Notes under the pieces: model-generated | What the model was told of the DNA's origin: nothing | The model's database searches: none | What the model saw: the letters and a program-made list of their open reading frames with translations, nothing else | Program-made: the position numbers and the translations under genes | In this document: one piece after another, positions 1 to 6,163 of the stretch | How the letters are laid out: every line of letters begins with the position of its first letter | Position numbering within the stretch: position 1 is the first letter of the stretch | DNA from: Sphaerochaetaceae bacterium | GTDB taxonomy: Bacteria > Spirochaetota > Spirochaetia > Sphaerochaetales > Sphaerochaetaceae | DNA length: 9,683 nt | Direction: 5' to 3' | Assembly: GCA_023231265.1 (NCBI GenBank) | Contig: JALNVT010000081.1 | Location: forward strand, 1 to 9,683

Positions 1-170
1 TCAAGTGTATCAATGGCACCCTCAAGTTCCTTCAATCTTGAATTATCCAGTTTGCTGATGAGATCTGTTACATGGGAATTGAACATCCCAATCATCTGAT
101 TTGTTAATTCAGTTCCCTCATCAATGTTGGAGAAGAAAAGAAACTTAAGATTATCTTGATTCCTTTGTTT
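1..170 (-). pseudogene. Remnant: C-terminal part of a possible MarR-family regulator, 5' end missing
   Basis: Reading leftward from 170, one minus-strand frame is open to the window edge, with an in-frame stop just upstream (173-171). It encodes about 56 residues including 'DEGTELTNQMIGMFNSH' and then a predicted helix with 'LKELEGAIDTL'. This resembles the end of a MarR regulator, where an 'LT-x-x-G-x-x-L' wing is followed by two dimerisation helices. No N-terminal helix-turn-helix, start codon or ribosome binding site precedes it, so it looks 5'-truncated; its 3' end lies outside the window. The family call rests on a weak pattern match and could be wrong. The stretch could also be an ordinary decayed open frame. 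Confidence 0.35.
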
Positions 171-295
171 TCAGCAACTCCAAAAAGAAAACAGTAAATC
201 CTAAGAAAGAAGATGTTGATGGTTTCAATAAATTTTTAGAGCTGTACAAAAATTCCTTAGAACTGCAGAAAATTGCTGCAAAATGTGTTAATTAA
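149..295 (+). pseudogene. Remnant: C-terminal tail of an unrecognised protein
   Basis: An open plus-strand frame runs from just after a stop at 146-148 to a TAA at 293-295. It gives about 48 residues, lysine-rich and then helical, including 'DVDGFNKFLELYKNSLELQK'. There is no start codon with a ribosome binding site. The tail is followed 15 bases later by a strong terminator, which is where a real gene would end, so I read it as the surviving 3' end of a gene. I do not recognise the family. Its truncated start meets the truncated start of the minus-strand remnant to its left. Confidence 0.3.
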
Positions 296-310
296 ATGTT
301 ATAAATAATA

Positions 311-357
311 AAAGAATCCTGCCAATCAGATCAGAGCTTAAGGCAGGATTCTTTAAA
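311..357 (+). terminator. Strong intrinsic terminator after the 149-295 tail
   Basis: A perfect 13-bp inverted repeat pairs AAAGAATCCTGCC (311-323) with GGCAGGATTCTTT (342-354) around an 18-base loop. The T tract is short (TTT then AAA), and the minus-strand side is also T-rich, so it could work in both directions. It fits as the terminator of the plus-strand gene ending at 295. Confidence 0.75.
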
Positions 358-381
358 TCAAAATTAATCATATAAACTCGA

Positions 382-412
382 TTGTTCAACTTGAGATGGT
401 ACAAAATATAAT
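382..412 (+). promoter_or_regulatory. Candidate promoter for the 435-503 small ORF
   Basis: A perfect TATAAT lies at 407-412, with a weak -35 (TTGTTC, 382-387) at a long 19-bp spacing. The expected start near 419 would place a GAAGGGA ribosome binding site at 424-430 right at the head of the transcript. This region is AT-rich, so a chance match is possible. Confidence 0.3.
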
Positions 413-434
413 AGTGCAGTATTGAAGGGATGTG

Positions 435-503
435 ATGGATTTTATAAACAAATTTGCTGAAAAGATTCTTTTCTCCGTCGAGTATTTATTTTATGTGATA
501 TAA
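435..503 (+). CDS. Possible 22-residue small protein or leader peptide
   Basis: An ATG at 435 is preceded by GAAGGGA (424-430) at about 5 bases spacing and opens 22 codons to a TAA at 501-503. The peptide begins 'MDFINKFAEKIL' and ends in the hydrophobic stretch 'VEYLFYVI', so it would be an amphipathic, membrane-seeking peptide. The stop codon sits inside the TATAAT of the rhodanese promoter, so translation and promoter overlap. I do not recognise the peptide. It could be a leader peptide, a small membrane peptide or a chance ORF. The ribosome binding site and upstream TATAAT are the only positive evidence. Confidence 0.25.
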   Translation: MDFINKFAEKILFSVEYLFYVI

Positions 504-529
504 TCACTTACATAGTCAATGAAATGACT
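496..529 (+). promoter_or_regulatory. Extended -10 promoter for the rhodanese, with a start-site dyad
   Basis: TGATATAAT at 496-504 is a perfect extended -10 (TG-N-TATAAT). No good -35 is visible, which extended -10 promoters tolerate. Transcription would begin near 511. A short dyad, AGTCA (514-518) and TGACT (525-529), lies at the presumed start and could bind a regulator. The leader to the ATG at 557 is about 45 bases. Confidence 0.55.
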
Positions 530-556
530 TATACTATCAACAAGCGAGGAAAACTT

Positions 557-997
557 ATGAAGAGCAAAAGAAAATATGTACTGATCATATCAATACTCTT
601 ATTGATTATGTCACAATCTATATTTGCTTCAGGGCAAAAAGAAGCAGTACAGGTAGAAGATAATACAAAAATGGAAGCAACTGCTGCAGAATATCATAAA
701 ATTGATGCAAAAACTGCAAAAGCAGCATTTGATACTCAAGATGATATAGTAATTGTTGATGTAAGAACTGCAGCTGAATTCAATGCAGGTTACATAGCAG
801 GTGCTGTCAACATACCATTGGATGTTATTGAAAAATCCGTGATGGAGCAGTATCCAAATAAAGAACAGAAACTGTATGTATATTGTAGATCAGGAAACAG
901 AAGTTCCCAAGCTGCTAAATTATTGGTCAAGCAGGGCTACACCAATGTTTATGATTTTGGTGGAATAAATAATTGGACTTATGGTGTTGAAAAATAA
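557..997 (+). CDS. Exported single-domain rhodanese (thiosulfate sulfurtransferase family)
   Basis: This 146-residue protein probably moves sulfane sulfur through a persulfide on its active-site cysteine, outside the cytoplasm. Residues 1-24 form a signal peptide: basic start (KSKRK), hydrophobic core (VLIISILLLIM), and a likely signal-peptidase cut after 'SIFA'. There is no lipobox cysteine. The rhodanese domain spans about 47-146, with 'VDVRTAAEF' and the catalytic loop CRSGNRS (Cys110), the six-residue loop of GlpE/PspE-type sulfurtransferases. I chose the ATG at 557 because AGGA lies 8-10 bases upstream and the signal peptide starts there. An upstream ATG at 524 would put 11 extra residues before the signal and has no ribosome binding site. 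The 'ASGQKE' junction is typical of spirochaete exported proteins. The physiological sulfur donor and acceptor cannot be read from the sequence. Confidence 0.9.
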   Translation: MKSKRKYVLIISILLLIMSQSIFASGQKEAVQVEDNTKMEATAAEYHKIDAKTAKAAFDTQDDIVIVDVRTAAEFNAGYIAGAVNIPLDVIEKSVMEQYPNKEQKLYVYCRSGNRSSQAAKLLVKQGYTNVYDFGGINNWTYGVEK

Positions 998-998
998 T

Positions 999-1040
999 TA
1001 TTGAATGGTGATTGATTCAATAGTATGTGAAAAATATCTA
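999..1040 (+). promoter_or_regulatory. Inverted repeat and weak promoter upstream of msrB
   Basis: An 8-bp perfect inverted repeat, TATTGAAT (999-1006) and ATTCAATA (1015-1022), begins just after the rhodanese stop. It overlaps a candidate -35 (TTGATT, 1012-1017), which has a 17-bp spacing to a poor -10 (TATCTA, 1035-1040). If used, this promoter would transcribe through the hairpin at 1051-1104 before msrB. The match to consensus is weak. Confidence 0.3.
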
Positions 1041-1050
1041 AAATAGAAAT

Positions 1051-1104
1051 AAGCCTTTTAATTTGAGAATAGCCCACAGCTATTGTTGAATTGAAGGCTT
1101 TTTT
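1051..1104 (+). terminator. Intrinsic terminator between the rhodanese and msrB
   Basis: AAGCCTT (1051-1057) pairs with AAGGCTT (1094-1100). AATT blocks and an inner ATAGC/GCTAT (1069-1073, 1079-1083) extend the stem. Six T follow (1099-1104). It ends the rhodanese transcript but lies only 27 bases before the msrB start codon, so it may also act in the msrB leader. Confidence 0.7.
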
Positions 1105-1131
1105 AATGGTCAGAACAGACAAGGAAAATAT

Positions 1132-1584
1132 ATGAAAAATTTTGAGATAAAAGAAAATGATTCAGAATTGAAAAAAAGATTGAGCAAGATAGAATATGAT
1201 GTAACACAGAACTCTGCAACAGAAGCTCCGTTTACAAGTGAATACTGCAGCAGTGATGAAAAAGGTCTCTACGTAGATATCGTAACAGGGGAACCTCTGT
1301 TCTTATCAACACAGAAGTTTGACAGTGGATGTGGATGGCCAAGTTTCAGCAAACCAATAAAGGATGACTTTATTGAGTGCAGCACAGATACAAAATACAA
1401 CATGAAGCGAACAGAGGTGAGGTCAAAAATTGGAGATTCTCATCTTGGACACGTATTTGATGATGGCCCCATAGAGATGGGTGGACTCAGATATTGCATA
1501 AATGGAGCATCTCTCAGATTTATCCCATTTGAAGATTTAGAAAAAGAGGGTTATGAAGAATACATAGAGCTCTTCAATAAGTAA
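1132..1584 (+). CDS. msrB: Peptide-methionine (R)-S-oxide reductase MsrB
   Basis: This 150-residue protein is the usual MsrB length and reduces the R form of methionine sulfoxide in oxidised proteins, drawing electrons from thioredoxin or a similar thiol donor. Family motifs appear in order: 'NSATEAPFTSEY' (27-38), 'FDSGCGWPSF' (63-72), 'RTEVRSKIGDSHLGHVFDDGP' region (93-113) and 'RYCINGASLRFIP' (120-132). Cys122 is the catalytic residue and Cys67, in GCGWPSF, is the resolving cysteine. The two CxxC pairs that bind zinc in many MsrB proteins are absent, so this is the zinc-less type, like the MsrB domain of Neisseria PilB. There is no signal peptide, so it should be cytoplasmic. AAGGA precedes the ATG by 6-7 bases. 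The gene follows a terminator and converges on the MerR gene with only 13 bases between stop codons. Confidence 0.95.
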   Translation: MKNFEIKENDSELKKRLSKIEYDVTQNSATEAPFTSEYCSSDEKGLYVDIVTGEPLFLSTQKFDSGCGWPSFSKPIKDDFIECSTDTKYNMKRTEVRSKIGDSHLGHVFDDGPIEMGGLRYCINGASLRFIPFEDLEKEGYEEYIELFNK

Positions 1585-1597
1585 GGATTATATAATT

Positions 1598-2365
1598 TTA
1601 TAAAAATGTATTTACATCCAGTTGAAATTCCATCTTTGTAAGATAATCGTCGGGGGAGGAAGAGTTGAACTGATCATAAATATTGAAGTTGTACATGGTA
1701 CCAGTAAATTTTAAATCAGGTCGCTCTTCTTTTATTTTCATTCGGTGCTCCTGTATGGTTTCATAACGACCTATGTGATAATCAACCAAGTAATAGCCCT
1801 TTTCAATGGTCAGGATACTTGAATCATCAACTTTGCCCTTCAGCTCCTCATTTTCATCAAGCAGAGCTCCAAAAGTCTTTCCAACAGGAGAGTAGATTGC
1901 TATAGTTGGATAGAAATAAAAAGAATCAGTTCCAAAAAGAACATTCTCATCTCCCATACTCAAATATCTACGTTTCTCTCTGTAGATGACCTTCTTAGAA
2001 TCATGATCCTTTATTAGTTTCTCTTTCTCCACATACTCAAGTTTTCTATGAATGGCATCATCAATTCTATGAATCTCCTCCCAGTTTCTTTTGAGTTCTT
2101 CTGATTTCTCCAGAAGTCTGACCTTGGCCGTCTGTGGTGTCAGATTGCTCAATGAGTCTTTGATTTCATCCAAAGACAATCCAATTCTCTTGAGATAAAG
2201 AATTGTAGATAACTCATATATCTGATCAAAACTATAATGTCTGATGCTGCTGCTCCGTGCTCTCTCTCTAGGAGAGAACAATCCAATTTTATCATAGTAA
2301 TAAAGAGTTTGGATGTTTATATTGAAGAAAGAGGCGAGTTGACCTGTGGTAAATTGTTTTTTCAT
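1598..2365 (-). CDS. MerR-family transcriptional regulator with a GyrI/BmrR-like effector domain
   Basis: A 255-residue regulator that likely binds a promoter spacer and a small ligand. Residues 5-75 form the MerR winged helix-turn-helix: 'FTTGQLASFFNINIQTLYYY' with recognition helix and 'DKIGLF', then 'RHYSFDQIYEL' and 'IGLSLDEIKD'. A charged helix at about 80-118 is the dimerisation coiled coil. Residues 125-255 resemble the multidrug/effector-binding domain of BmrR and GyrI-like proteins, with 'GYYLVDYHIGRYETIQEHR' near 190-208 and 'MEFQLDV' at the end. No metal-binding cysteines are present, so an organic ligand is more likely than a metal. GGAGAG precedes the ATG by 9 bases. No obvious target gene adjoins it; it may regulate itself (see the dyad at 2428-2457). 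The ligand is unknown. Confidence 0.88.
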   Translation of the reverse strand: MKKQFTTGQLASFFNINIQTLYYYDKIGLFSPRERARSSSIRHYSFDQIYELSTILYLKRIGLSLDEIKDSLSNLTPQTAKVRLLEKSEELKRNWEEIHRIDDAIHRKLEYVEKEKLIKDHDSKKVIYREKRRYLSMGDENVLFGTDSFYFYPTIAIYSPVGKTFGALLDENEELKGKVDDSSILTIEKGYYLVDYHIGRYETIQEHRMKIKEERPDLKFTGTMYNFNIYDQFNSSSPDDYLTKMEFQLDVNTFL

Positions 2366-2427
2366 CGTAAGAATCTCTCCATGTTGATTACCTGATAATT
2401 TTGAATATATAACTTATGTGCAATAGA

Positions 2428-2457
2428 AGAATAAACATATAGTATATGAAGATTCAA
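2428..2457 (-). promoter_or_regulatory. Candidate self-regulated merR promoter with a spacer-centred dyad
   Basis: On the minus strand TTGAAT (2457-2452) and TATTCT (2433-2428) form a modest promoter with an 18-bp spacer. The spacer holds the perfect palindrome CATATAGTATATG (2436-2448), flanked symmetrically by GAAT/ATTC. Its centre (2442) coincides with the spacer centre, the placement typical of MerR-family operators. The sequence is AT-rich, so chance is not excluded. Confidence 0.45.
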
Positions 2458-2496
2458 TAGAAAAGGCCAAAATAACGTCTGAAAGTCTATTGAAAT

Positions 2497-2544
2497 AAAA
2501 AGAGTGATATAGAGCTATAGAATAGCCGTACATCACTCCTCTTT
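2497..2544 (-). terminator. Terminator of the adenine deaminase/amidohydrolase operon
   Basis: On the minus strand AAAGAG-G-AGTGAT (2544-2532) pairs with ATCACTCTTTTT (2508-2497) with one bulge, and an inner CTATAG-type hairpin can form in the loop. A T-rich run (TCTTTTTATTT) follows. It lies just past the amidohydrolase stop at 2572 and insulates the downstream merR gene. Confidence 0.7.
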
Positions 2545-2571
2545 GAGCTAAATAATTCTCAGTGAAAGAAT

Positions 2572-3942
2572 CTATTGATAGATTTTCTTTACAGGAAATC
2601 TATCAGGTAAAACTATTCCAGCACGTCTGTAGATAGCTTTCGCTCTCTCACATCCTTCCTCAAGAACATCATCTTCATTGATGCTGAGAACCTTTCTGTC
2701 TCTCATCACCCACTTACCATCACACATGGTGTCCTGTATGTTGTTTGAATGCATTGCTGTAACAAGTGCAGCAACCTTATCATTCACAGGCATCATTGAT
2801 GGACCTTTTGGATCAACAACAATCAAATCAGCCTTGAGGCCTGGAACCAACTGTCCATATACCTTGTCATCGAGCAGTGCTCTAGCTCCATTTTTGGTGG
2901 CCATTTCAAGAATATTTTCAGAAGGCATGACTGTAGAATCGAGTCTCCAACCTTTATGAATTAGAGACGTGAGCCACATCTCATCAACCATATCCATTCT
3001 GTTTGAAGAGGATGCTCCATCTGTTCCAATGGAAACACATATCCCCTTATCCATCATGAGAGGAATCTTTGCAAAACCTAAAACTCTCATTGCAGAAGCT
3101 GGATTGTGTGATACCTTGACATCATGCTTTTTGAACAGATCAACTTCTTCGTCAGTGAGCCATACTGTATGAACAGCCAGAAGGTTCTTATCAAGAACAC
3201 CAAGTCTGTTCAAATGAGTTACCGTTGGCTCTCCATAGACACTCTGAGTGTATTCAATCTCACTCTTGGCCTCAGCAACATGCATGTGGACTCCGACACC
3301 ATACTTATCAGCAAGTTCTTTTGTTTTGATTATGATCTCATCTGAATCATTGAAGATTGTTCTCAGACCAAACCAAACCTGAACTCTCTCATCCGCAGTA
3401 TTGTGAAACTTCTCAAATGCATCAATCTGATCATCAAGCTCCATCTTCATGCTTCGCTGCCAAACTTTTGGAAGACCCTCGCCACAGTCCATAACAGACT
3501 TTGCAAGTTTGCCTCTTATTCCAGCTTCAGATACACCACGTGCCATTCCACTTACGAATTGACCACCTGGTTCTGCAAAAGAAGTGACACCTGATTTAAT
3601 GAGTTCCAAGCAGGTCATGAGTGTTGAAACATATGAATCCTGTTCAGTCAAATTGCTTTCAAAAGGAAACATTCTTTTGTGAAGCCAGGTCTGGAAATCA
3701 ACATCATCACCAACACCACGACTTATCTGCTGAGATGTATGCACATGTGTGTTCACGAACCCAGGAAGCACATATTTTCCATTCAAATCTACAATCTCAG
3801 CATCACTTGATATCAACTTATCATCTACTTTTCCAACAGCTTTAATTTTATCATTCTCAATTAAAATGCTTCCACCATCATATATCTGGTTGTCTTCATT
3901 CATTGTGAGAACATAGCCGTTTTTCAGTAAAATCTGTGACAT
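2572..3942 (-). CDS. COG0402 amidohydrolase, probable purine/adenosine-derivative deaminase (SAH/MTA deaminase-like)
   Basis: A 456-residue metal-dependent hydrolase, full length for the ATZ/TRZ/SsnA group, which removes an amino group or halide from purine- and triazine-like rings. 'PGFVNTHVHTSQ' gives metal ligands His66 and His68. 'HMHVAEAK' gives ligand His221 and catalytic Glu224. His258 ('AVHTVWL') and Asp308 ('GTDGASSSN') complete the active site by analogy with the SAH/MTA deaminase TM0936. Residues 1-58 and the C-terminus form the composite beta domain ('KADLIVVD'). Its ATG overlaps the adenine deaminase stop by one base (TAATG), with GGAGG 7 bases upstream inside the ade coding end, so the two are translationally coupled. 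Partnership with adenine deaminase points to a purine substrate. SAH, methylthioadenosine, guanine or 8-oxoguanine are all possible; the motifs do not settle which. Confidence 0.85.
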   Translation of the reverse strand: MSQILLKNGYVLTMNEDNQIYDGGSILIENDKIKAVGKVDDKLISSDAEIVDLNGKYVLPGFVNTHVHTSQQISRGVGDDVDFQTWLHKRMFPFESNLTEQDSYVSTLMTCLELIKSGVTSFAEPGGQFVSGMARGVSEAGIRGKLAKSVMDCGEGLPKVWQRSMKMELDDQIDAFEKFHNTADERVQVWFGLRTIFNDSDEIIIKTKELADKYGVGVHMHVAEAKSEIEYTQSVYGEPTVTHLNRLGVLDKNLLAVHTVWLTDEEVDLFKKHDVKVSHNPASAMRVLGFAKIPLMMDKGICVSIGTDGASSSNRMDMVDEMWLTSLIHKGWRLDSTVMPSENILEMATKNGARALLDDKVYGQLVPGLKADLIVVDPKGPSMMPVNDKVAALVTAMHSNNIQDTMCDGKWVMRDRKVLSINEDDVLEEGCERAKAIYRRAGIVLPDRFPVKKIYQ

Positions 3943-5696
3943 TATCTTACCTCCAATACCGGATCAATTATCTGTTGTTTTTCAACATCAATGAAGCCCT
4001 TATCAGTAATTGCAAAACTAGGAATGGCTGCAAGACCAATAAATGATAAGAACATGAATGGAATTGGGATTTTTGAGCCCAATTCATGAGTCTTCGCAAT
4101 CATGACTTTCTTTGCAGCAGCAAGTTCTTCTGCACCCAAATCACTCATCAATCCACAGATTGGGAAAGCTACAGATGCAAGAACCTCGCCTTTATCAACA
4201 ACACACTGTCCACCGTTTATTTCCTGTATATGATTGAAAGCTATCTCCATGTCTTCTAAGTTTGTTCCAATTACAATCACATTGTGATTGTCATGAGCAA
4301 TTGATGATGCTATTGCACCGCTCTTCAGATTGAAACCTGCAATGAATCCTTTTCCGATATTTCCATTTATTCCATATCTTTCCATCTGTGCAATGTAAAG
4401 AAGATCCTGTTCAACATCACATTGAATGATGCCATCTTTAACAGCTAGCGTTCCTTTCTGAGGTATTGTAATTGGAATCCAATCAAGAGTTCTCATTCCA
4501 AGAACATCAACACTTGTTGCGCTCTCATCAACATGAATTGCCAGGTCTTCTTTCTTGAACTTTGGAAGTTTGACTGTATTCAACAAGCAAGAGGAGTGAA
4601 CTGTATCTTTGTACTTAACTTCAAACTCATCCTTTATGTAAACAACTCTACCACCTGCAATTGTTTGAACTACCTCAAGTGAATCCTTGTCAAGCAATAA
4701 AACATCACCTCTGGCTCCAGGAATCAAAGCACCAACCTCTCTTTCAAGATGGAATGCTCTTGCAGCATTGATTGTAACAAGTTGAACTGCAGTTACAATA
4801 TCAACACCAGCTTTGACAGCAGTTCTTAGAGCATCATCAAGATCTCCTCTATCAACCAGATCAATTGTGTGAAGATCATCTGTTACAATGCTGCACATGG
4901 TTGAGTCACAGTTATATTCGGTGATGACTTTTACGCTATCATTTAGACTTCTTGCAGCAGAGCCCTCTCTCATCATTAAATGACATCCCTTTCTTACATG
5001 CTCAAGAGATTCCTCTGTTGATAGACATTCATGATTTGTTGTAACACCACTTGCAATGCAGTAATCAAGATCACGACCTGTTGTTTCAGGCATGTGTCCT
5101 TGGCAAGTTTGGCGATTCTTCAGAGTCTGTGCCATTGATTTCTCTAAATCAGGGAAACCTGCAGTTACATAAGCAGATACAACCTCACTCAAACCAACTG
5201 CATCATCTCTTTCAAGTGCTTTTTTGATCACATCACTGTTGAATTGACCCTTACTGGTTTCAAGATTTGGTGCGAAGGGAATATGGGATGGAACAACAAA
5301 TTTTATATTTAAATCTGTCTGCTTTCCTTCATCTAGTACTGCTTCAATACCCTCTAAATCACAGACAACACCAATTTCATGAATGTCAGTCATGATAGTT
5401 GTTGTACCATGTTTGAAGATGGCTTCTGCAAATCTCTTGATGGAAAGATTTGAACTCTCTGGATGTATATGTCCATCAATGAAACCAGGTGTTATGTATC
5501 TTCCATCAGCATCAATTATCTTGGTTTGAGGTCCAATGTAATCATCTAAATTATCAATACCAACAACATACTTACCTGTTATTGCAACACCGCCATCGTA
5601 GACTTCTCCAGAAGCTACATTTATAAAACTACCATTTTTTACAACAACATCAGCAAATCTCTTGCCTTTGATTGTGTCCAATACTTCTCTCTCCAT
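3942..5696 (-). CDS. ade: Adenine deaminase
   Basis: A 584-residue enzyme, typical for bacterial Ade, that converts adenine to hypoxanthine and ammonia in the cytoplasm. Family marks appear in order: 'PGFIDGHIHPESS' (70-82; metal ligands His76, His78), 'GLSEVV' (Glu171), 'GHMPETTGRDLDYCIASGV' (200-218; His201), 'NHECLSTEE' (221-229; His222), 'MMREGSAARSL' (241-251) and 'VTDDLH' (271-276). The C-terminal domain carries 'GFNLKSGAIASSIAHDNHN' (454-472) and 'FPICGLMSDL', which separate Ade from other amidohydrolases. AGGAG lies about 8 bases before the ATG. It is first in a two-gene operon with the coupled amidohydrolase. I see no purine riboswitch in its leader; a tandem repeat next to its promoter (5775-5797) is the only regulatory candidate. 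Confidence 0.95.
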   Translation of the reverse strand: MEREVLDTIKGKRFADVVVKNGSFINVASGEVYDGGVAITGKYVVGIDNLDDYIGPQTKIIDADGRYITPGFIDGHIHPESSNLSIKRFAEAIFKHGTTTIMTDIHEIGVVCDLEGIEAVLDEGKQTDLNIKFVVPSHIPFAPNLETSKGQFNSDVIKKALERDDAVGLSEVVSAYVTAGFPDLEKSMAQTLKNRQTCQGHMPETTGRDLDYCIASGVTTNHECLSTEESLEHVRKGCHLMMREGSAARSLNDSVKVITEYNCDSTMCSIVTDDLHTIDLVDRGDLDDALRTAVKAGVDIVTAVQLVTINAARAFHLEREVGALIPGARGDVLLLDKDSLEVVQTIAGGRVVYIKDEFEVKYKDTVHSSCLLNTVKLPKFKKEDLAIHVDESATSVDVLGMRTLDWIPITIPQKGTLAVKDGIIQCDVEQDLLYIAQMERYGINGNIGKGFIAGFNLKSGAIASSIAHDNHNVIVIGTNLEDMEIAFNHIQEINGGQCVVDKGEVLASVAFPICGLMSDLGAEELAAAKKVMIAKTHELGSKIPIPFMFLSFIGLAAIPSFAITDKGFIDVEKQQIIDPVLEVR

Positions 5697-5763
5697 AAAA
5701 CTCTCCTAATGTGCTCTCGTAGCATTTAAAATAGAACTCTTTCAAAAGATGTTCTTCAAAACA

Positions 5764-5797
5764 ATTATATCTATGTTACTACCTATAGTTACTATAG
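5764..5797 (-). promoter_or_regulatory. Candidate ade promoter with a tandem TAGTAAC repeat
   Basis: A perfect TATAAT (5769-5764, minus) would start an ade transcript with a leader of about 60 bases. The -35 at 17 bp (GTAACT, 5792-5787) is poor, which suits an activated or repressed promoter. Two copies of TAGTAAC (5794-5788 and 5781-5775) sit 13 bases apart, and CTATAG-TTA-CTATAG (5783-5797) is palindromic. These elements cover the -35 and spacer and may be a protein binding site. Confidence 0.4.
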
Positions 5798-6096
5798 CTT
5801 CAAGGATTAAAAAAAATATTTTTTATTTAATTATTGATACAAATAACATAAATACAGTTATTTATTGATGATAATACTAAAAAAAAGATAACAATAACAG
5901 TATATGTTGTTATAAATCTGTTGAGAAAATGAACTGTTGAACTTTGTAGAGTGAATTGCAAAGACTTTTTTCTTATCTATGTGTACAAAAATAAAAAAGG
6001 CTTCATCTTCTGCTTCCTTTTTGACATTTTTCAAAAAAATTATTGAATTGTTGCAATTAAAAGCTAATATAAGAGTGGAAATTTCATTCAAACTAA
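5798..6096. other. AT-rich divergent intergenic stretch without a supported gene
   Basis: Between the ade and dehydrogenase promoters the sequence is very AT-rich with A and T runs. A 77-codon minus-strand frame (5858-6091) has no ribosome binding site and is low-complexity Phe/Ile/Asn/Lys, so I do not call it. A weak 7-bp hairpin (AAAAAGG 5994-6000, CCTTTTT 6016-6022) is visible. I see no tRNA, riboswitch or mobile element here. Confidence 0.6.
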
Positions 6097-6147
6097 TTGC
6101 ATAAATATAAATATAGTGTGTATATTTTAAATCAATAAGTGATTTAA
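6097..6147 (+). promoter_or_regulatory. Candidate dehydrogenase promoter and downstream dyad
   Basis: TTGCAT (6097-6102) and TATATT (6121-6126) form a candidate promoter with an 18-bp spacer. Immediately downstream is a perfect 8-bp inverted repeat, TTAAATCA (6127-6134) and TGATTTAA (6140-6147), with a 5-base centre. It spans the likely transcription start and its last bases are the first two of the AAGGAG ribosome binding site (6146-6151). It could be a repressor site or a hairpin that covers the ribosome binding site. Confidence 0.4.
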
Positions 6148-6163
6148 GGAGTTATATACACAT

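Noticed and set aside
2678..3845. Several plus-strand frames opposite the amidohydrolase
   Set aside because: They are antisense to a gene with complete family motifs and have no recognisable content.
5697..5860. Purine riboswitch upstream of ade
   Set aside because: The conserved purine-aptamer loops and three-stem arrangement are not visible on the minus strand.
5994..6022. AAAAAGG/CCTTTTT hairpin as a terminator
   Set aside because: Only 7 A/T-rich pairs around a 15-base loop, with no gene ending nearby.
5858..6091. 77-codon minus-strand frame between ade and the dehydrogenase
   Set aside because: No ribosome binding site, low-complexity Phe/Ile/Asn/Lys composition and very AT-rich DNA; most likely chance.
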